From the IMG/VR virus record IMGVR_UViG_3300020183_000023, positions 1 through 64,000 of that record: a DNA stretch of 64,000 nt, one strand, 5' to 3'. Positions within the stretch are counted from its first letter, which is position 1. Every line of letters starts with the position of its first letter. The notes beneath the pieces were generated by a model that was given only the letters and a program-made list of their open reading frames with translations, was not told the DNA's origin and ran no database searches. Of this stretch, positions 1 to 9,193 are shown piece by piece. Origin of the DNA: a virus. The translations under genes were made by a program, and so were the position numbers.

Positions 1-1055
1 GAAATTTGAGTTCCTGAAGAATTATTAATTATAATTCCATTACTATCTTTTGCTTGTACAGTGCTAAAACTTACGTTTGTAGATTCAATTTGTAACGGCA
101 AACTTGCACCAACTGCAGGACCGTTCAGACTAAATTGCACTACCGCAGCCGTGAATCCTGCAATCGATGGCAGAGTAATCTGAACAAGACCAGCCGCTGT
201 GGCGTCAACGTCAAACCCAAGTGGCGGAGTATCGCCCGATGTTTGATGGCTAACTAAATAATTATTTCCGGCGCCATTTTTGGTGACTTGGATTTTAACA
301 CTAAAACGTAATGGGGTAGTTGCGTTAATATAAACCCAACCATTTAATTCAACACTATCATATGCCGAAGCATTCTGAATAGTCGTAACTGCGTTATTGG
401 TAAGACCAATCTGCGTGTATGTATTTGTACCGCCAACTGTGAATCCGCGCATGTTAAAAAAGTCAATTGCAGAGGTTGTTCTGGCAATGCCAATAGGTTT
501 AGAAATTTGTCCAACAACAGATGGTGAAGCCGTTGATATTTTTCCTGCAGACGTTGCTGATAAAAAATACATTTCGCCAACAATTAAAGATCCGCCACCT
601 TCAATTAAATTTGCTCCAACTGAAGAAATTTCACCACCTAAACAAATTTCAAAACTATTTGTATCTACAATTCTGGCAATTAAACCTGCTACTTCGGCTT
701 TAATTTCTGTATCTGCTTGAGCAAATGCATATGTAGAACTATTAAGATATAATGGTCTGCCAACATCTGCAGATGTAAAACCATGAGAAGCTTGAGTTAC
801 TAAAATAAGCGAGCCGCCAGAACCAACTGCTTGTTCAACTCCAGAAGAGTTTAATGTATAAAGTTTTCCATCTGATTTTGCATATACTTGCAAACCAGAG
901 GCGGGGTTTGTTGTAGGAGTTACGTTAGGACTTAATATAATTCCGTTTGCAAATGTTTTAGTTCCGCCAATTGTTTGTGCTGAAGTAGTTACTAAACCCG
1001 ATTGCGCTTCAGACGCTGGGCCTGTTGATTGTTGTGTAATTATTGACGATGACAT
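1..1055 (-). CDS. Tail fibre/adhesin protein, C-terminally cut by window edge
   Basis: An open minus-strand frame runs from ATG at 1055 (GGAG ribosome site just upstream) off the left edge without a stop, so only the first ~350 residues are visible. The N-terminus (MSSSIITQQSTGPASEAQSG) resembles that of the next gene upstream. The body contains the module SHGFTSADVGRPLYLN ... EVAGLIARIVDTNSFEICLG ... GEVSSVGANLI-type, also found in the genes at 2079-3479 and 4177-6453. It is therefore the third copy of a paralogous fibre domain. It is probably a virion tail-fibre or adhesin subunit, judged from context and low-complexity Ser/Thr/Asn/Gly composition; no enzymatic motif is visible. Confidence 0.7.
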   Translation of the reverse strand, partial: MSSSIITQQSTGPASEAQSGLVTTSAQTIGGTKTFANGIILSPNVTPTTNPASGLQVYAKSDGKLYTLNSSGVEQAVGSGGSLILVTQASHGFTSADVGRPLYLNSSTYAFAQADTEIKAEVAGLIARIVDTNSFEICLGGEISSVGANLIEGGGSLIVGEMYFLSATSAGKISTASPSVVGQISKPIGIARTTSAIDFFNMRGFTVGGTNTYTQIGLTNNAVTTIQNASAYDSVELNGWVYINATTPLRFSVKIQVTKNGAGNNYLVSHQTSGDTPPLGFDVDATAAGLVQITLPSIAGFTAAVVQFSLNGPAVGASLPLQIESTNVSFSTVQAKDSNGIIINNSSGTQI

Positions 1056-1070
1056 TCACTGCTCCAAATA

Positions 1071-1568
1071 TTAACCAATTAAAAATGCACCGAATCCTGC
1101 AAATGGTGAATCGAAACGAACAGTTCCCAATTGAACAATAACATCAATATAATCGTTTGCGTTTAAATAAATTGTTCTAGCGGTAGTCTGCCAGAAAAAA
1201 TCGGAAATGCCCTTAGCTTCAGCTCTTGATACGCCAGTTCCATTTTTTCTAATATCAAAATAAAATTGAGTATTATTACCACCGGTAGCTGTTATATGGT
1301 AAACGCCAGAAACGGGTGCCGTAAAACGGCCAGTAGTGTTATTATAACAATTTGCTATATTGGTTTCTACTGTTTCAAAAATAACAACCGTTGTTGCTGC
1401 AACCGCTCCAGTATTTCTAACAGCCCAAAACATCGGTTGATTAGGCGTTAATACTAAATTATTAAAAGTTTTATTACCACCAAAAGTTTGGTCACTAGCA
1501 CTAACTAATCCATTTTGAGTCGCCGTAGCAAAACCTAAAGATTGTTTTGGTGTTATTGAAGATGACAT
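1071..1568 (-). CDS. C1q-like domain tail-fibre protein
   Basis: A 165-residue protein. Residues 1-45 are a fibre-type leader (QTFGGNKTFNNLVLTPNQP). The rest looks like a C1q/TNF-type jelly-roll domain: GRFTAPVSGVYHITATGG in the middle, followed by DIRKNG and ending in FAGFGAFLIG, the spacing seen in phage and bacterial C1q-like tips. Such trimeric domains commonly form the distal receptor-contact part of fibres. The start ATG overlaps the stop of the upstream gene (TAATG) and is preceded by CGGAG, so the pair is translationally coupled. Its short leader suggests it is a separate tip or accessory fibre chain. The fold assignment is by motif, not by search. Confidence 0.65.
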   Translation of the reverse strand: MSSSITPKQSLGFATATQNGLVSASDQTFGGNKTFNNLVLTPNQPMFWAVRNTGAVAATTVVIFETVETNIANCYNNTTGRFTAPVSGVYHITATGGNNTQFYFDIRKNGTGVSRAEAKGISDFFWQTTARTIYLNANDYIDVIVQLGTVRFDSPFAGFGAFLIG

Positions 1569-2059
1569 TAATAAATCTCCGTTATAACCATATTAGATGT
1601 TCTGCCCGGATGGCCAATTCGAGATGTAGTAGAACCAGCATTACCAACCCCAGCACCTCTAAACCACAGCTCAAACTCTAAAGTTTGGCCTAAATTATAG
1701 GAAATACCAGAACTGCCATATAAAGTAAATCCGCTAGATGTCCATTGATCTGCATCTACATCCGCATAAGAACCGATTCCGTGAGAATCACAACTAGGAC
1801 CCATTGCAAAATCTACCCATGCGCTAGAAGTTGAAACATTTCGAACCATTATTTTTGCCGTCATTCCTTGTGTTGCAACTCTGGAATTAATCATGCAGGT
1901 GCCTTTAACTTCAAATTTAGATAAAGTTGTTTTAGGCGTGATTTGACATTTCAATCCAGATTGAACATATGAACTTCCAGTAGAGGTTGCGCTGATATTA
2001 ACGCTATTTTGAACAATTTGAACTACAGTATTTGGACTAAGTAATGGAACGTTTGCCAT
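1568..2059 (-). CDS. Putative tail-fibre tip/virion surface protein
   Basis: A 163-residue protein with no recognised family. It is rich in Ser, Thr, Gly and Val and appears all-beta: repeated short strands such as TLSKFEVKGTCMINSR and MTAKIMVRNV, ending in SNMVITEIY. It lies in a run of fibre and adhesin genes, with GAGGTAAC upstream of its ATG. The stop codon overlaps the start of the C1q-like gene. It is inferred to be a jelly-roll-like fibre domain encoded as its own chain. Three cysteines (in LKCQITP, GTCMIN and PSCDSHG) are unusual among these fibre proteins and could be structural. Confidence 0.45.
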   Translation of the reverse strand: MANVPLLSPNTVVQIVQNSVNISATSTGSSYVQSGLKCQITPKTTLSKFEVKGTCMINSRVATQGMTAKIMVRNVSTSSAWVDFAMGPSCDSHGIGSYADVDADQWTSSGFTLYGSSGISYNLGQTLEFELWFRGAGVGNAGSTTSRIGHPGRTSNMVITEIY

Positions 2060-2078
2060 ATGTTACCTCAAAATAAAA

Positions 2079-3479
2079 TTAATCTGTATAATATGCGCCA
2101 GCTATATGAACATTGAGAGCTCCATTGCTCACCGGAACATTTCCGGGCGTTCCTCCTCCAACGGGCGTAGTATGGGCGTATAAAACACTATTTGTATCAA
2201 TTAACCATCCAGGACAAAAATGATTTGCCGTCCATGTTAAACCGGCGGAATAAGACATAGTTAATGCTGAGTAAGGGGTGTTCCATGCGTTTTGTGCATT
2301 TGAAGATGCTCTTGGATATGGCATATTACCAATCCAGAGATTGCCCGCGGCACCAGATAAAGAACCGTTTAAATTCATAAATATATATACAAGTTTTCCA
2401 ATTTTTATAAAATATCCACCCGCCGCAGTAGGATTTGGCGTCCAGGTACCAGTTGTGGTTGAGCCATAAAAATACGGTGCAAATATTCCTTCTTTATAAT
2501 CATCTAAATTGTTTGCATTTGAACTTAAAATTGGTGAAGCTGGAAACTGAATCCCAGCGTTTAACGTAATTAAACTTGAATTAATTTGTAATGGTAAACT
2601 TACACCAACCGCTGGGCCATTCAAATTAAATTGAGCAACTGCTGATGTAAATCCTGCAATGTTTGGTAACGTGACTTGAACTAATCCAGCAGATGTGGCT
2701 GTAATATTAAATCCATCTGGTGGTGTATCTCCAGAATGCTGAAAACTCACTAAATAATCTGTATTATTACCCTTTTTTGTTACTTGTGCTTTAAACAAAT
2801 AACGATACGGAATAGTTGCATTAATATAAATCCAACCATTTAATTCAACACTGTCATATGCTGATGCATTTTGAATTGTTGTAGTTGTGTTATTGTTTAA
2901 AGTAATTTGAGTAAATGCATTTGCTGAACCAACTAATTCTCCACGCATATTAAAAAAATCAAACGCAGAAGTTGTCCTTGCAACACCAACTGGTTTAGAA
3001 ATTTGTCCAACGACAGATGGCGCAGTAGTAGTTATTTTGCCCGCATCAGACGGAGATAAAAAATAAACTTCACCAGGAGTAAGGCTACCGCCTCCTACAA
3101 TTAAATTTGCACCAACTGAAGAAACTTCACCACCTAAACAAATTTCAAAACTATTTGTATCTACAATTCTGGCAATTAAACCTGCTACTTCGGCTGTTGC
3201 TTCAACATCGGCCTTAGCAAGGGCATATGTAGAGCCATTAAGATATAACGGTCTACCAACATCTGCAGATGTGAAACCATGTGAAGCCTGTGTGATTAAA
3301 ACAATCGATCCACCAGAACCGACAGCTTGTTCAACTCCAGAAGAGTTTAATGTATATAATTTATTATCTGCTTTTGCATAAACGTGTACGCCAGATGTTG
3401 GGTTAGATGCAGGAGTCGCATTAGGGCTTAATGTAATGCCATCTGTAAATGTTCGTTTTGTCCAATTAGTAGCTGACAT
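2079..3479 (-). CDS. Tail fibre protein, paralogous module copy
   Basis: A 466-residue fibre protein. The N-terminus contains the common phage fibre phrase DGITLSPNATP ... VHVYAKADNKLYTLNSSGV. Residues ~55-310 are the repeated module (ASHGFTSADVGRPLYLNGST, EVAGLIARIVDTNSFEICLG, SLTPGEVYFLS) shared with 1-1055 and 4177-6453. The C-terminal ~130 residues are unique (KEGIFAPYFYGSTTTGTW ... GAYYTD) and resemble a variable adhesin tip. AGAGGCG precedes the ATG. The pattern of a conserved stalk with an unrelated tip is typical of fibres that diversify host range by recombination. Confidence 0.7.
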   Translation of the reverse strand: MSATNWTKRTFTDGITLSPNATPASNPTSGVHVYAKADNKLYTLNSSGVEQAVGSGGSIVLITQASHGFTSADVGRPLYLNGSTYALAKADVEATAEVAGLIARIVDTNSFEICLGGEVSSVGANLIVGGGSLTPGEVYFLSPSDAGKITTTAPSVVGQISKPVGVARTTSAFDFFNMRGELVGSANAFTQITLNNNTTTTIQNASAYDSVELNGWIYINATIPYRYLFKAQVTKKGNNTDYLVSFQHSGDTPPDGFNITATSAGLVQVTLPNIAGFTSAVAQFNLNGPAVGVSLPLQINSSLITLNAGIQFPASPILSSNANNLDDYKEGIFAPYFYGSTTTGTWTPNPTAAGGYFIKIGKLVYIFMNLNGSLSGAAGNLWIGNMPYPRASSNAQNAWNTPYSALTMSYSAGLTWTANHFCPGWLIDTNSVLYAHTTPVGGGTPGNVPVSNGALNVHIAGAYYTD

Positions 3480-3490
3480 TGATGCGCCTC

Positions 3491-4177
3491 TTAAATCTTA
3501 ATAATATAATTTACTGCTAAAAATGCTGGTGTTGTTTCGGTATCGCCTGCACCAACTGTTATTGTTTGAGCGGCTGTTGTTCCTGAAGATAAAGTATGAG
3601 AGTGATTTGCCGATATACCGCCCGTGTTGCCATGATTATGATCACCAACGGCATCGGCATAGACACCTATATCATTATCGGGTGCATCTGCCATCTGAAC
3701 ACGCTCTTGACCTGTTCCGTCAATTAAATTTAAATCATCGGCACCAAAATTACCATAACAAACAAAATGAGAATGGCTGCCAGCATTTCCAGTGCCATGT
3801 ACATGATCTGAATTTTGATTATTTAAACTCAGAGCAGATATAGAACCGCTAGCCGCACTTGCTGTTAATCCATTTTTAGCAGTCTTTTGACCACCTTTGC
3901 TACCTAAACTACCACCTGCTGGTGTATGTCCAGTTACACCACCATAGTTAGCAGTACCATTGGTGCCAGCACCTCTAGGATAAACACCTCTAAAGTCTGG
4001 TAATGTAAAAGTTGTAGAGCCGTCACCAGTACCATAGGTCGTGCTTATAGCTGTAAATAATGCTGAATATGTAGTACGACTTATTGCAGAACCATTGCAT
4101 AATAACCAGCCTTCTGGCGCAGTTGATCCAGCAAATGGCAGCACAACTCCTGATGGACAAAAACCTACATAACTCAT
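3491..4177 (-). CDS. Phage tail collar domain protein (first of two)
   Basis: About 228 residues. The N-terminal half has the tail-collar/microcystin-dependent-protein signature: GVVLPFAGSTAPEGWLLCNG, then DGSTTFTLPDFRGVYPRG. A His- and Gly-rich stretch follows (DHVHGTGNAGSHSH, DHNHGNTGG, ANHSHTLSSG), and it ends in TPAFLAVNYIIKI. Repeated HxH pairs in short tail fibres such as T4 gp12 hold metal ions, so similar binding is likely here. I chose the ATG at 4177, which overlaps the upstream stop as TAATG and has GGGAG in front, over an in-frame TTG 15 bases earlier. A ~172-base segment is almost identical to the collar gene at 6600-7238. Confidence 0.8.
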   Translation of the reverse strand: MSYVGFCPSGVVLPFAGSTAPEGWLLCNGSAISRTTYSALFTAISTTYGTGDGSTTFTLPDFRGVYPRGAGTNGTANYGGVTGHTPAGGSLGSKGGQKTAKNGLTASAASGSISALSLNNQNSDHVHGTGNAGSHSHFVCYGNFGADDLNLIDGTGQERVQMADAPDNDIGVYADAVGDHNHGNTGGISANHSHTLSSGTTAAQTITVGAGDTETTPAFLAVNYIIKI

Positions 4178-6453
4178 TAGAAAATCTCCCAAGATGTTCC
4201 ATTGCTTAAAATATGCAATGAAGCATTTTGATAAAGCGTAGCAATTAATTGACCATCAATTGTTTCTGATGCATCGCCATCAATAGTCAATATTTGCCCA
4301 GCATTTAATCTGCTTTTAATAACATACATTTTACCAGACACGGAAGCGGCTGGTGGCAACGTTACTGTATAACCAGAAGCTCCGGTTGCAGACACATAAT
4401 AATCATTACTTGTAATTGTATATGCGCTAGTAATTGCTCTATAATTTGCTACTACATTACTGCTGTTAACAGTTAACGGAAGAGTGGCTCCAACTAATGG
4501 AACATTCAAGCCAAACGTAATGTTTGATGACACAAAACCAGAAATACTGGGAAATGTTATTTGAATTAAACCTGCCGAGGTAATATCTAGAGAAAAACCG
4601 CTTGGCGGTGTATCGCCAACAGTGTCGTAAGATTTATCCCAACTTGTTCCAGAACCTAATTTAGAAAATTGTACAGAAATATAAAACCGATAATCTGTTG
4701 CACCATCAATATAAACCCAGCCAGATAACGAACCTGCAGTATACGCAGAAACATCTTGAACTGTAGTGATTGAGTTATTAGTTAAATTTATTTGAGAGTA
4801 AACATTAGAACCACCAACAGCAGAACCGCGCATATTATAAAAATTAAATGCAGAGGCTGTTCTGGCTATACCAACTGGTTTAGAAATCTGTCCGACAATT
4901 GTAGGAGGATTAAGAGTTAATTTACCAGCCGTTGTTGCTGATAAAAAATAAACTTCGCCAGGTGTTAACGAACCACCACCTTCAATTAAATTTGCACCAA
5001 CTGAAGAGACTTCGCCAGATAAAAGAATATAAAAAGAATTTGTATCTACAATGCTTGCAATTAAACCAGCTACTTCGGCTGTTGCTTCAAGATCAGACCT
5101 AGCAAATGCATATGTAGAGCCATTAAGATATAATGGTCTACCGACATCTACAGATGTAAAACCATGAGAAGCCTGTGTAATTAAATTGATTGTGCTGTTT
5201 GCAGAAACAGTGATCCAGCTTAAAACTCCACTCCCATTTGTCGTCAGTAATTGACCATTTGTTCCGGCTGAATCAGGAAGAGTAAAAATAACATCAGAAG
5301 TAACTGCATCTGGTGCTTTTAAAGCAATTGAATTAGTGCCGTTTGCTGCTAATTCTCTTAATTGAAGGATGCCAGTTTGTCCTGCAGACGTTCCTATTGG
5401 TCCAAGAACTAAAGAAGTTTGAACAATGCCAGGAAATCTATAAAGATGATTTATAGTACCAAGAACAAATTGATTGCTAATTGTAGCAGTAGCGGCATTA
5501 CTAGAACTGTCTGTACCAATACACACAGTCCCACTTACACCTGTAGAACTTACTTTAATACCAGCATTTTTACCAATTGCAATATTATTATATGATGCCG
5601 CGTCTGTATAAGAATCTGCAAGTTCGCCAATTAAAATATGATTTGCGCCTTGAGCATAAAAACCAGCACCGCTACCAATAGCAATAGAAGCGGCAACTGC
5701 CGCGTATGAATAAAATGTATTTCGTCCTATTGCGACGTTTGATCCAGTTGTAGAAATTAATCTACCAGAGCCAGAACCGATCAAAGTATTTGAAGTACCA
5801 GAGGTGATATTTAATCCAGCAGCATAACCAAGTACAGTATTTTCATTGCCAGAAGTTATTAATGATCCAGCTTGGACGCCAACGCCTGTATTTGATGTGC
5901 CAGTCATCAAAAGACTATAAGAATCAACTTCAAAAGTTGACCCTGTTGTTGGATGATCTAAACCGCCTCCAACTTTTTTTTCATTACCGGCTGGATCTTT
6001 TGTGTAAAGTTTATTATCGGATTTTGCATATAGACGCAAAGTGCTAGAGCTTGGAGCAGAGGGAGAAATAATGTGCGGATAATCAGTGTAAGAGCTACTT
6101 AGTAGCCCTAAAATTCCAGGAGCATTTATAACCCAAAAACCTGCAATTGCATTCCATGTGAATTCAATCCACATTTCATTTGCATCTAATAAAAGACTTT
6201 CATTCGTTGCAAGATTATTAATTTTTTGGCCAATAGCAGGAATTACTGTTACATTATTAGTTCCAAATGTACCTTTGGCGTCTGTAATTCGTATAGAAAA
6301 CCCATCTATTCCTGTAGGAAGATTAACTGTAATTCCATCAGCAGTGGTGTCGAGAATATAATGCCGTCTATTTTCTACAGTAATTGGCCCAGATGATGCA
6401 TATAAAGATGCAAACCCAGGTACTTGAACTGTTTTAATAGACCATAAAGCCAT
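4177..6453 (-). CDS. Large tail fibre with YadA-head-like repeats
   Basis: A 758-residue fibre. Residues ~180-330 are a run of beta-roll repeats of the trimeric-autotransporter head type (TSNTGVGVQAG, NENTVLGYAAG, TSNTLIGSGSG, GSNVAIGRNT, AASIAIGSGAG, ANHILIGELA). Residues ~400-660 carry the ASHGFTSVDVGRPLYLN module shared with two other fibre genes here. The last ~90 residues (YYVSATGASGYTVTLPPA ... ILSNGTSWEIF) are a beta-rich end domain similar to the end of the gene at 7238-9082. The start has AAGGG upstream, and a TATAATAA element sits ~40 bases in front of the ATG. The stop overlaps the collar gene, so fibre and collar are probably co-translated. Confidence 0.75.
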   Translation of the reverse strand: MALWSIKTVQVPGFASLYASSGPITVENRRHYILDTTADGITVNLPTGIDGFSIRITDAKGTFGTNNVTVIPAIGQKINNLATNESLLLDANEMWIEFTWNAIAGFWVINAPGILGLLSSSYTDYPHIISPSAPSSSTLRLYAKSDNKLYTKDPAGNEKKVGGGLDHPTTGSTFEVDSYSLLMTGTSNTGVGVQAGSLITSGNENTVLGYAAGLNITSGTSNTLIGSGSGRLISTTGSNVAIGRNTFYSYAAVAASIAIGSGAGFYAQGANHILIGELADSYTDAASYNNIAIGKNAGIKVSSTGVSGTVCIGTDSSSNAATATISNQFVLGTINHLYRFPGIVQTSLVLGPIGTSAGQTGILQLRELAANGTNSIALKAPDAVTSDVIFTLPDSAGTNGQLLTTNGSGVLSWITVSANSTINLITQASHGFTSVDVGRPLYLNGSTYAFARSDLEATAEVAGLIASIVDTNSFYILLSGEVSSVGANLIEGGGSLTPGEVYFLSATTAGKLTLNPPTIVGQISKPVGIARTASAFNFYNMRGSAVGGSNVYSQINLTNNSITTVQDVSAYTAGSLSGWVYIDGATDYRFYISVQFSKLGSGTSWDKSYDTVGDTPPSGFSLDITSAGLIQITFPSISGFVSSNITFGLNVPLVGATLPLTVNSSNVVANYRAITSAYTITSNDYYVSATGASGYTVTLPPAASVSGKMYVIKSRLNAGQILTIDGDASETIDGQLIATLYQNASLHILSNGTSWEIF

Positions 6454-6492
6454 TGTGTAAACCCTTACTGATCAATAATTAGAGTGCCGCAT

Positions 6493-6500
6493 TTATTATA
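6493..6500 (-). promoter_or_regulatory. Candidate late promoter, TATAATAA (minus)
   Basis: Within the 146-base gap between two fibre genes the minus strand reads AAATATAATAAATG, ~40 bases before the ATG at 6453. No -35 hexamer is evident. The same TATAAT(AA) element recurs at similar distances before other structural genes in this window, which suggests a phage late promoter. No canonical terminator was found in the gap, only a weak ATCTTTA/TAAAGAT hairpin. Confidence 0.4.
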
Positions 6501-6599
6501 TTTTGTTTAATCGTATAAAATGGAAAATGAACCGATGTATCTTTAGTAAAGATCATACTAGTCTCGCTATTAAATTGTTAATTAAAGATAGTAGTTTTT

Positions 6600-7238
6600 T
6601 CATAGTTTGATAATATAATTCACTGTTAGAAATGCTGGTGTTGTTTCGGTATCGCCTGCACCGATTGTTACTCCATGGGAGTGGTCTATAGAACCAGAAG
6701 TATGTACAGAAATGCCAGTACCGCTTCCTCTAACAAGTCCACTTGCTGCAATACCAAAACGATCTGAAAACGCGCCAGGAATGAATGAAGTGCCACCACC
6801 TGTTGCTGAAATCGGAGTTCCTACAGCCCAGCCATTAGTATTATCGTAACTATGATTATGGCCATGGCCGGGATCACTAATTCCATGTCCATGTGTTGTA
6901 TTTGCACTCATGCCTGCAGAACTGCCGCTCAATCCATTTTTAGCAGTCTTTTGCCCGCCTTTACCACCTAAACTACCACCTGCTGGTGTATGTCCAGTTA
7001 CTCCACCATAGTTAGCAGTGCCATTGGTGCCAGCACCTCTAGGATAAACACCTCTAAAGTCTGGTAATGTAAAAGTTGTAGAGCCGTCACCAGTACCATA
7101 GGTTGTTGACAAAACTGCAAATAAACGAGCATATGTTGATCGACTAATTGTTGAACCATCACATAATAACCAACCATCTGGTGCAACAGAGCCGCCAAAA
7201 GTTAATATAGTCCCCGTTGGAAATGGAATATATGCCAT
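6600..7238 (-). CDS. Phage tail collar domain protein (second copy)
   Basis: A 212-residue paralogue of the collar protein at 3491-4177. It contains the same collar core (SVAPDGWLLCDGSTISRST, GDGSTTFTLPDFRGVYPRG) and the terminal TPAFLTVNYIIKL. The His-rich middle is different (HGHGISDPGHGHNHSY, IDHSHGVTIG), so the core is conserved and the tip has diverged. The ATG overlaps the upstream stop (TGATG) with GGAG before it. Nucleotides 6931-7102 align without gaps to 3867-4038 with only a few differences, which points to recent duplication or gene conversion. Confidence 0.8.
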   Translation of the reverse strand: MAYIPFPTGTILTFGGSVAPDGWLLCDGSTISRSTYARLFAVLSTTYGTGDGSTTFTLPDFRGVYPRGAGTNGTANYGGVTGHTPAGGSLGGKGGQKTAKNGLSGSSAGMSANTTHGHGISDPGHGHNHSYDNTNGWAVGTPISATGGGTSFIPGAFSDRFGIAASGLVRGSGTGISVHTSGSIDHSHGVTIGAGDTETTPAFLTVNYIIKL

Positions 7239-9082
7239 CAGAAGATACTCCAGTCAGAAGTGCCGCGCCAAACAAGTTTGATGGACTCATAGTTAGATGT
7301 TAACGGCCAAGTTGAAGCGCCGTCAATAGTTACACCTGCTCCAGGGTTTATCGTTACAATTCCCGCAGATGCGATTCGTTTAATATAAAGAGTAAATCCA
7401 GCATCATTTGCCGTCAATGTTGGAAGCGTTAATGTGATTACAGCCGTAGCAATTACAAAGTGATTTGATTTTGTTAATAATGTATTTGCAGAATATGCGT
7501 TATAAACGCCTTTAAAGCCACCATTTAAATCTAATAATGCTTGCGGTGACGTAGTGTTTAGTCCTAAATTACCAGATTCATCTATTGTTGCTCTAATAAT
7601 ATTATTAGTTTCAAACTGAAATTTATAATTGTCATTCGTACCAATAATTAAATTTGTATTTAACGCGTTACCAGTATGAGCAATTACTCCGACAGGAGAT
7701 GTACCGTAAGCTAAAGAGCCTGTGACAACCCAAGATGTAGAAGTTGTATCCCATGCTAATTGAATCCATGAACCGTTAATGTCCATAATTAATGATTCGT
7801 TAACAGCTAAATTGTCAATCTTTTCGCCTGCGGCGGGGGTGATTATAAAATTATTCAATCCCCATTTTTCTTTTACGTCATTAAATTGAATTGTTGCGTT
7901 TGCAAATCCAGCGGGTAAAGTCGCTGTAACTCCAGAAACAGTTGTATCCACAAAATATTTTGTGTTATTAGCAGCAGCAAAAGAAGCATTTTGGTATATG
8001 CTATTAGCATAAGTACTGAGAGTAGACCAATTTGTACCATCAGAATAGTATAAAAGGCCACTTGAATATTTAATAGCTCCAGCGCCAGCTACGGAAGCTG
8101 TAGATGTAACGTTTCCTAATCGTAGACCACCGGAAATTGCAAGGCTGACAAGATTAGAAGTACTGAGTGATAAAATTCCAGTAAATGTTTGATTGCCATC
8201 TAATGTTGCAATTGTAGATGAACGATCTGGAACTGTTAAGGTTCTAGATGTAGATAACGCTGTATAATCTATAGCAAATACTTCGTTTGCAGAATTTTTA
8301 AAATTTAAAATATTTGTAGTTGCATACAATCTTGTATAATTTACTGATGGAGAAGATGGTGCAGAAGACTCTTGTAATAAATCAAAATAAGAAGTTCCTG
8401 CAACTCCAGTACCTTTTACTGTTAAAAAAGTAAATGCACCAGAACTTGCTGTTGTTGCACCAATTGATGAAGAATCGATTGTTTTATTAGTTAAGGCTTC
8501 AGAACCAGCTAATGTAGCTAGAGTACCAGAAGTTGGTAATGTAATGCTAGTAACGCCTGTAGTAGTTAACGTAATGTTATTACTACCGTAAGTAAAAGTA
8601 CCTGCGTTATTGACTCCAGTACCACCTCTTGAAGAAGCTAGCTGAGCTTCACTAGCAATTGTATTTATCCCACTCCAATAGGCAACATGGTTTGCCGTAC
8701 CAGTACCAACCGTTAGGGTTCCGCTCAAATTTGGTATTGTTAATGTTCTGGAAGTATTTGTTGTAATTCCAGATAGTTCAAAATATAATTTTTTAGTATT
8801 ATCTAAATTATCAACAAAATAAACAGAATCATCAACTAAAGCGGTATTAGTTATACTTCCGCCAACACCTGTTAATAGCGCGGGAGCCCAGCTAGAAACC
8901 GATGCTGCGTATTTTACATATAAAATTCCATTAGATCTTAAATATAATGAACCGGTTGGTGATGTTAAAGAAAGAGTTGTTGGATCTGCAGATCCAGTTT
9001 CAATATAGGCAGCTTCGCCAAGTTTTATCTTGGATTTAAGGGCTTTTAAATAATCGCCATTAAATATAATAGCGCTGCTCAT
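7238..9082 (-). CDS. Tail fibre protein
   Basis: A 614-residue fibre protein with typical phage-fibre phrases: LPTSGTLATLAGSEALTNKT, TLDGNQTFTGILSLS, LRLGNVTSTASVAGAGAIKY. The C-terminal ~180 residues (AAGEKIDNLAVNESLIMD ... WRGTSDWSIF) resemble both the N-terminal and the end part of the 4177-6453 fibre. The composition is Ser/Thr/Asn-rich with no Cys. GAAAG lies before the ATG. The stop overlaps the collar gene downstream, repeating the fibre-then-collar arrangement seen at 3491-6453, so these are probably two duplicated fibre/collar pairs. Confidence 0.75.
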   Translation of the reverse strand: MSSAIIFNGDYLKALKSKIKLGEAAYIETGSADPTTLSLTSPTGSLYLRSNGILYVKYAASVSSWAPALLTGVGGSITNTALVDDSVYFVDNLDNTKKLYFELSGITTNTSRTLTIPNLSGTLTVGTGTANHVAYWSGINTIASEAQLASSRGGTGVNNAGTFTYGSNNITLTTTGVTSITLPTSGTLATLAGSEALTNKTIDSSSIGATTASSGAFTFLTVKGTGVAGTSYFDLLQESSAPSSPSVNYTRLYATTNILNFKNSANEVFAIDYTALSTSRTLTVPDRSSTIATLDGNQTFTGILSLSTSNLVSLAISGGLRLGNVTSTASVAGAGAIKYSSGLLYYSDGTNWSTLSTYANSIYQNASFAAANNTKYFVDTTVSGVTATLPAGFANATIQFNDVKEKWGLNNFIITPAAGEKIDNLAVNESLIMDINGSWIQLAWDTTSTSWVVTGSLAYGTSPVGVIAHTGNALNTNLIIGTNDNYKFQFETNNIIRATIDESGNLGLNTTSPQALLDLNGGFKGVYNAYSANTLLTKSNHFVIATAVITLTLPTLTANDAGFTLYIKRIASAGIVTINPGAGVTIDGASTWPLTSNYESIKLVWRGTSDWSIF

Positions 9083-9193
9083 GAGTAATTACTTTCGTTA
9101 TTTCTGGCAAGAAATTACGTTTGAGCATATAACTGCTGGCCAGAATCATTAAGTGGCTTATGCCAGTGACCGCAATTAAATTGTATCACAATA

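Noticed and set aside
9083-9193. TGGC/GCCA inverted repeats in the gap
   Set aside because: No T run and irregular stem; not a convincing terminator or site.
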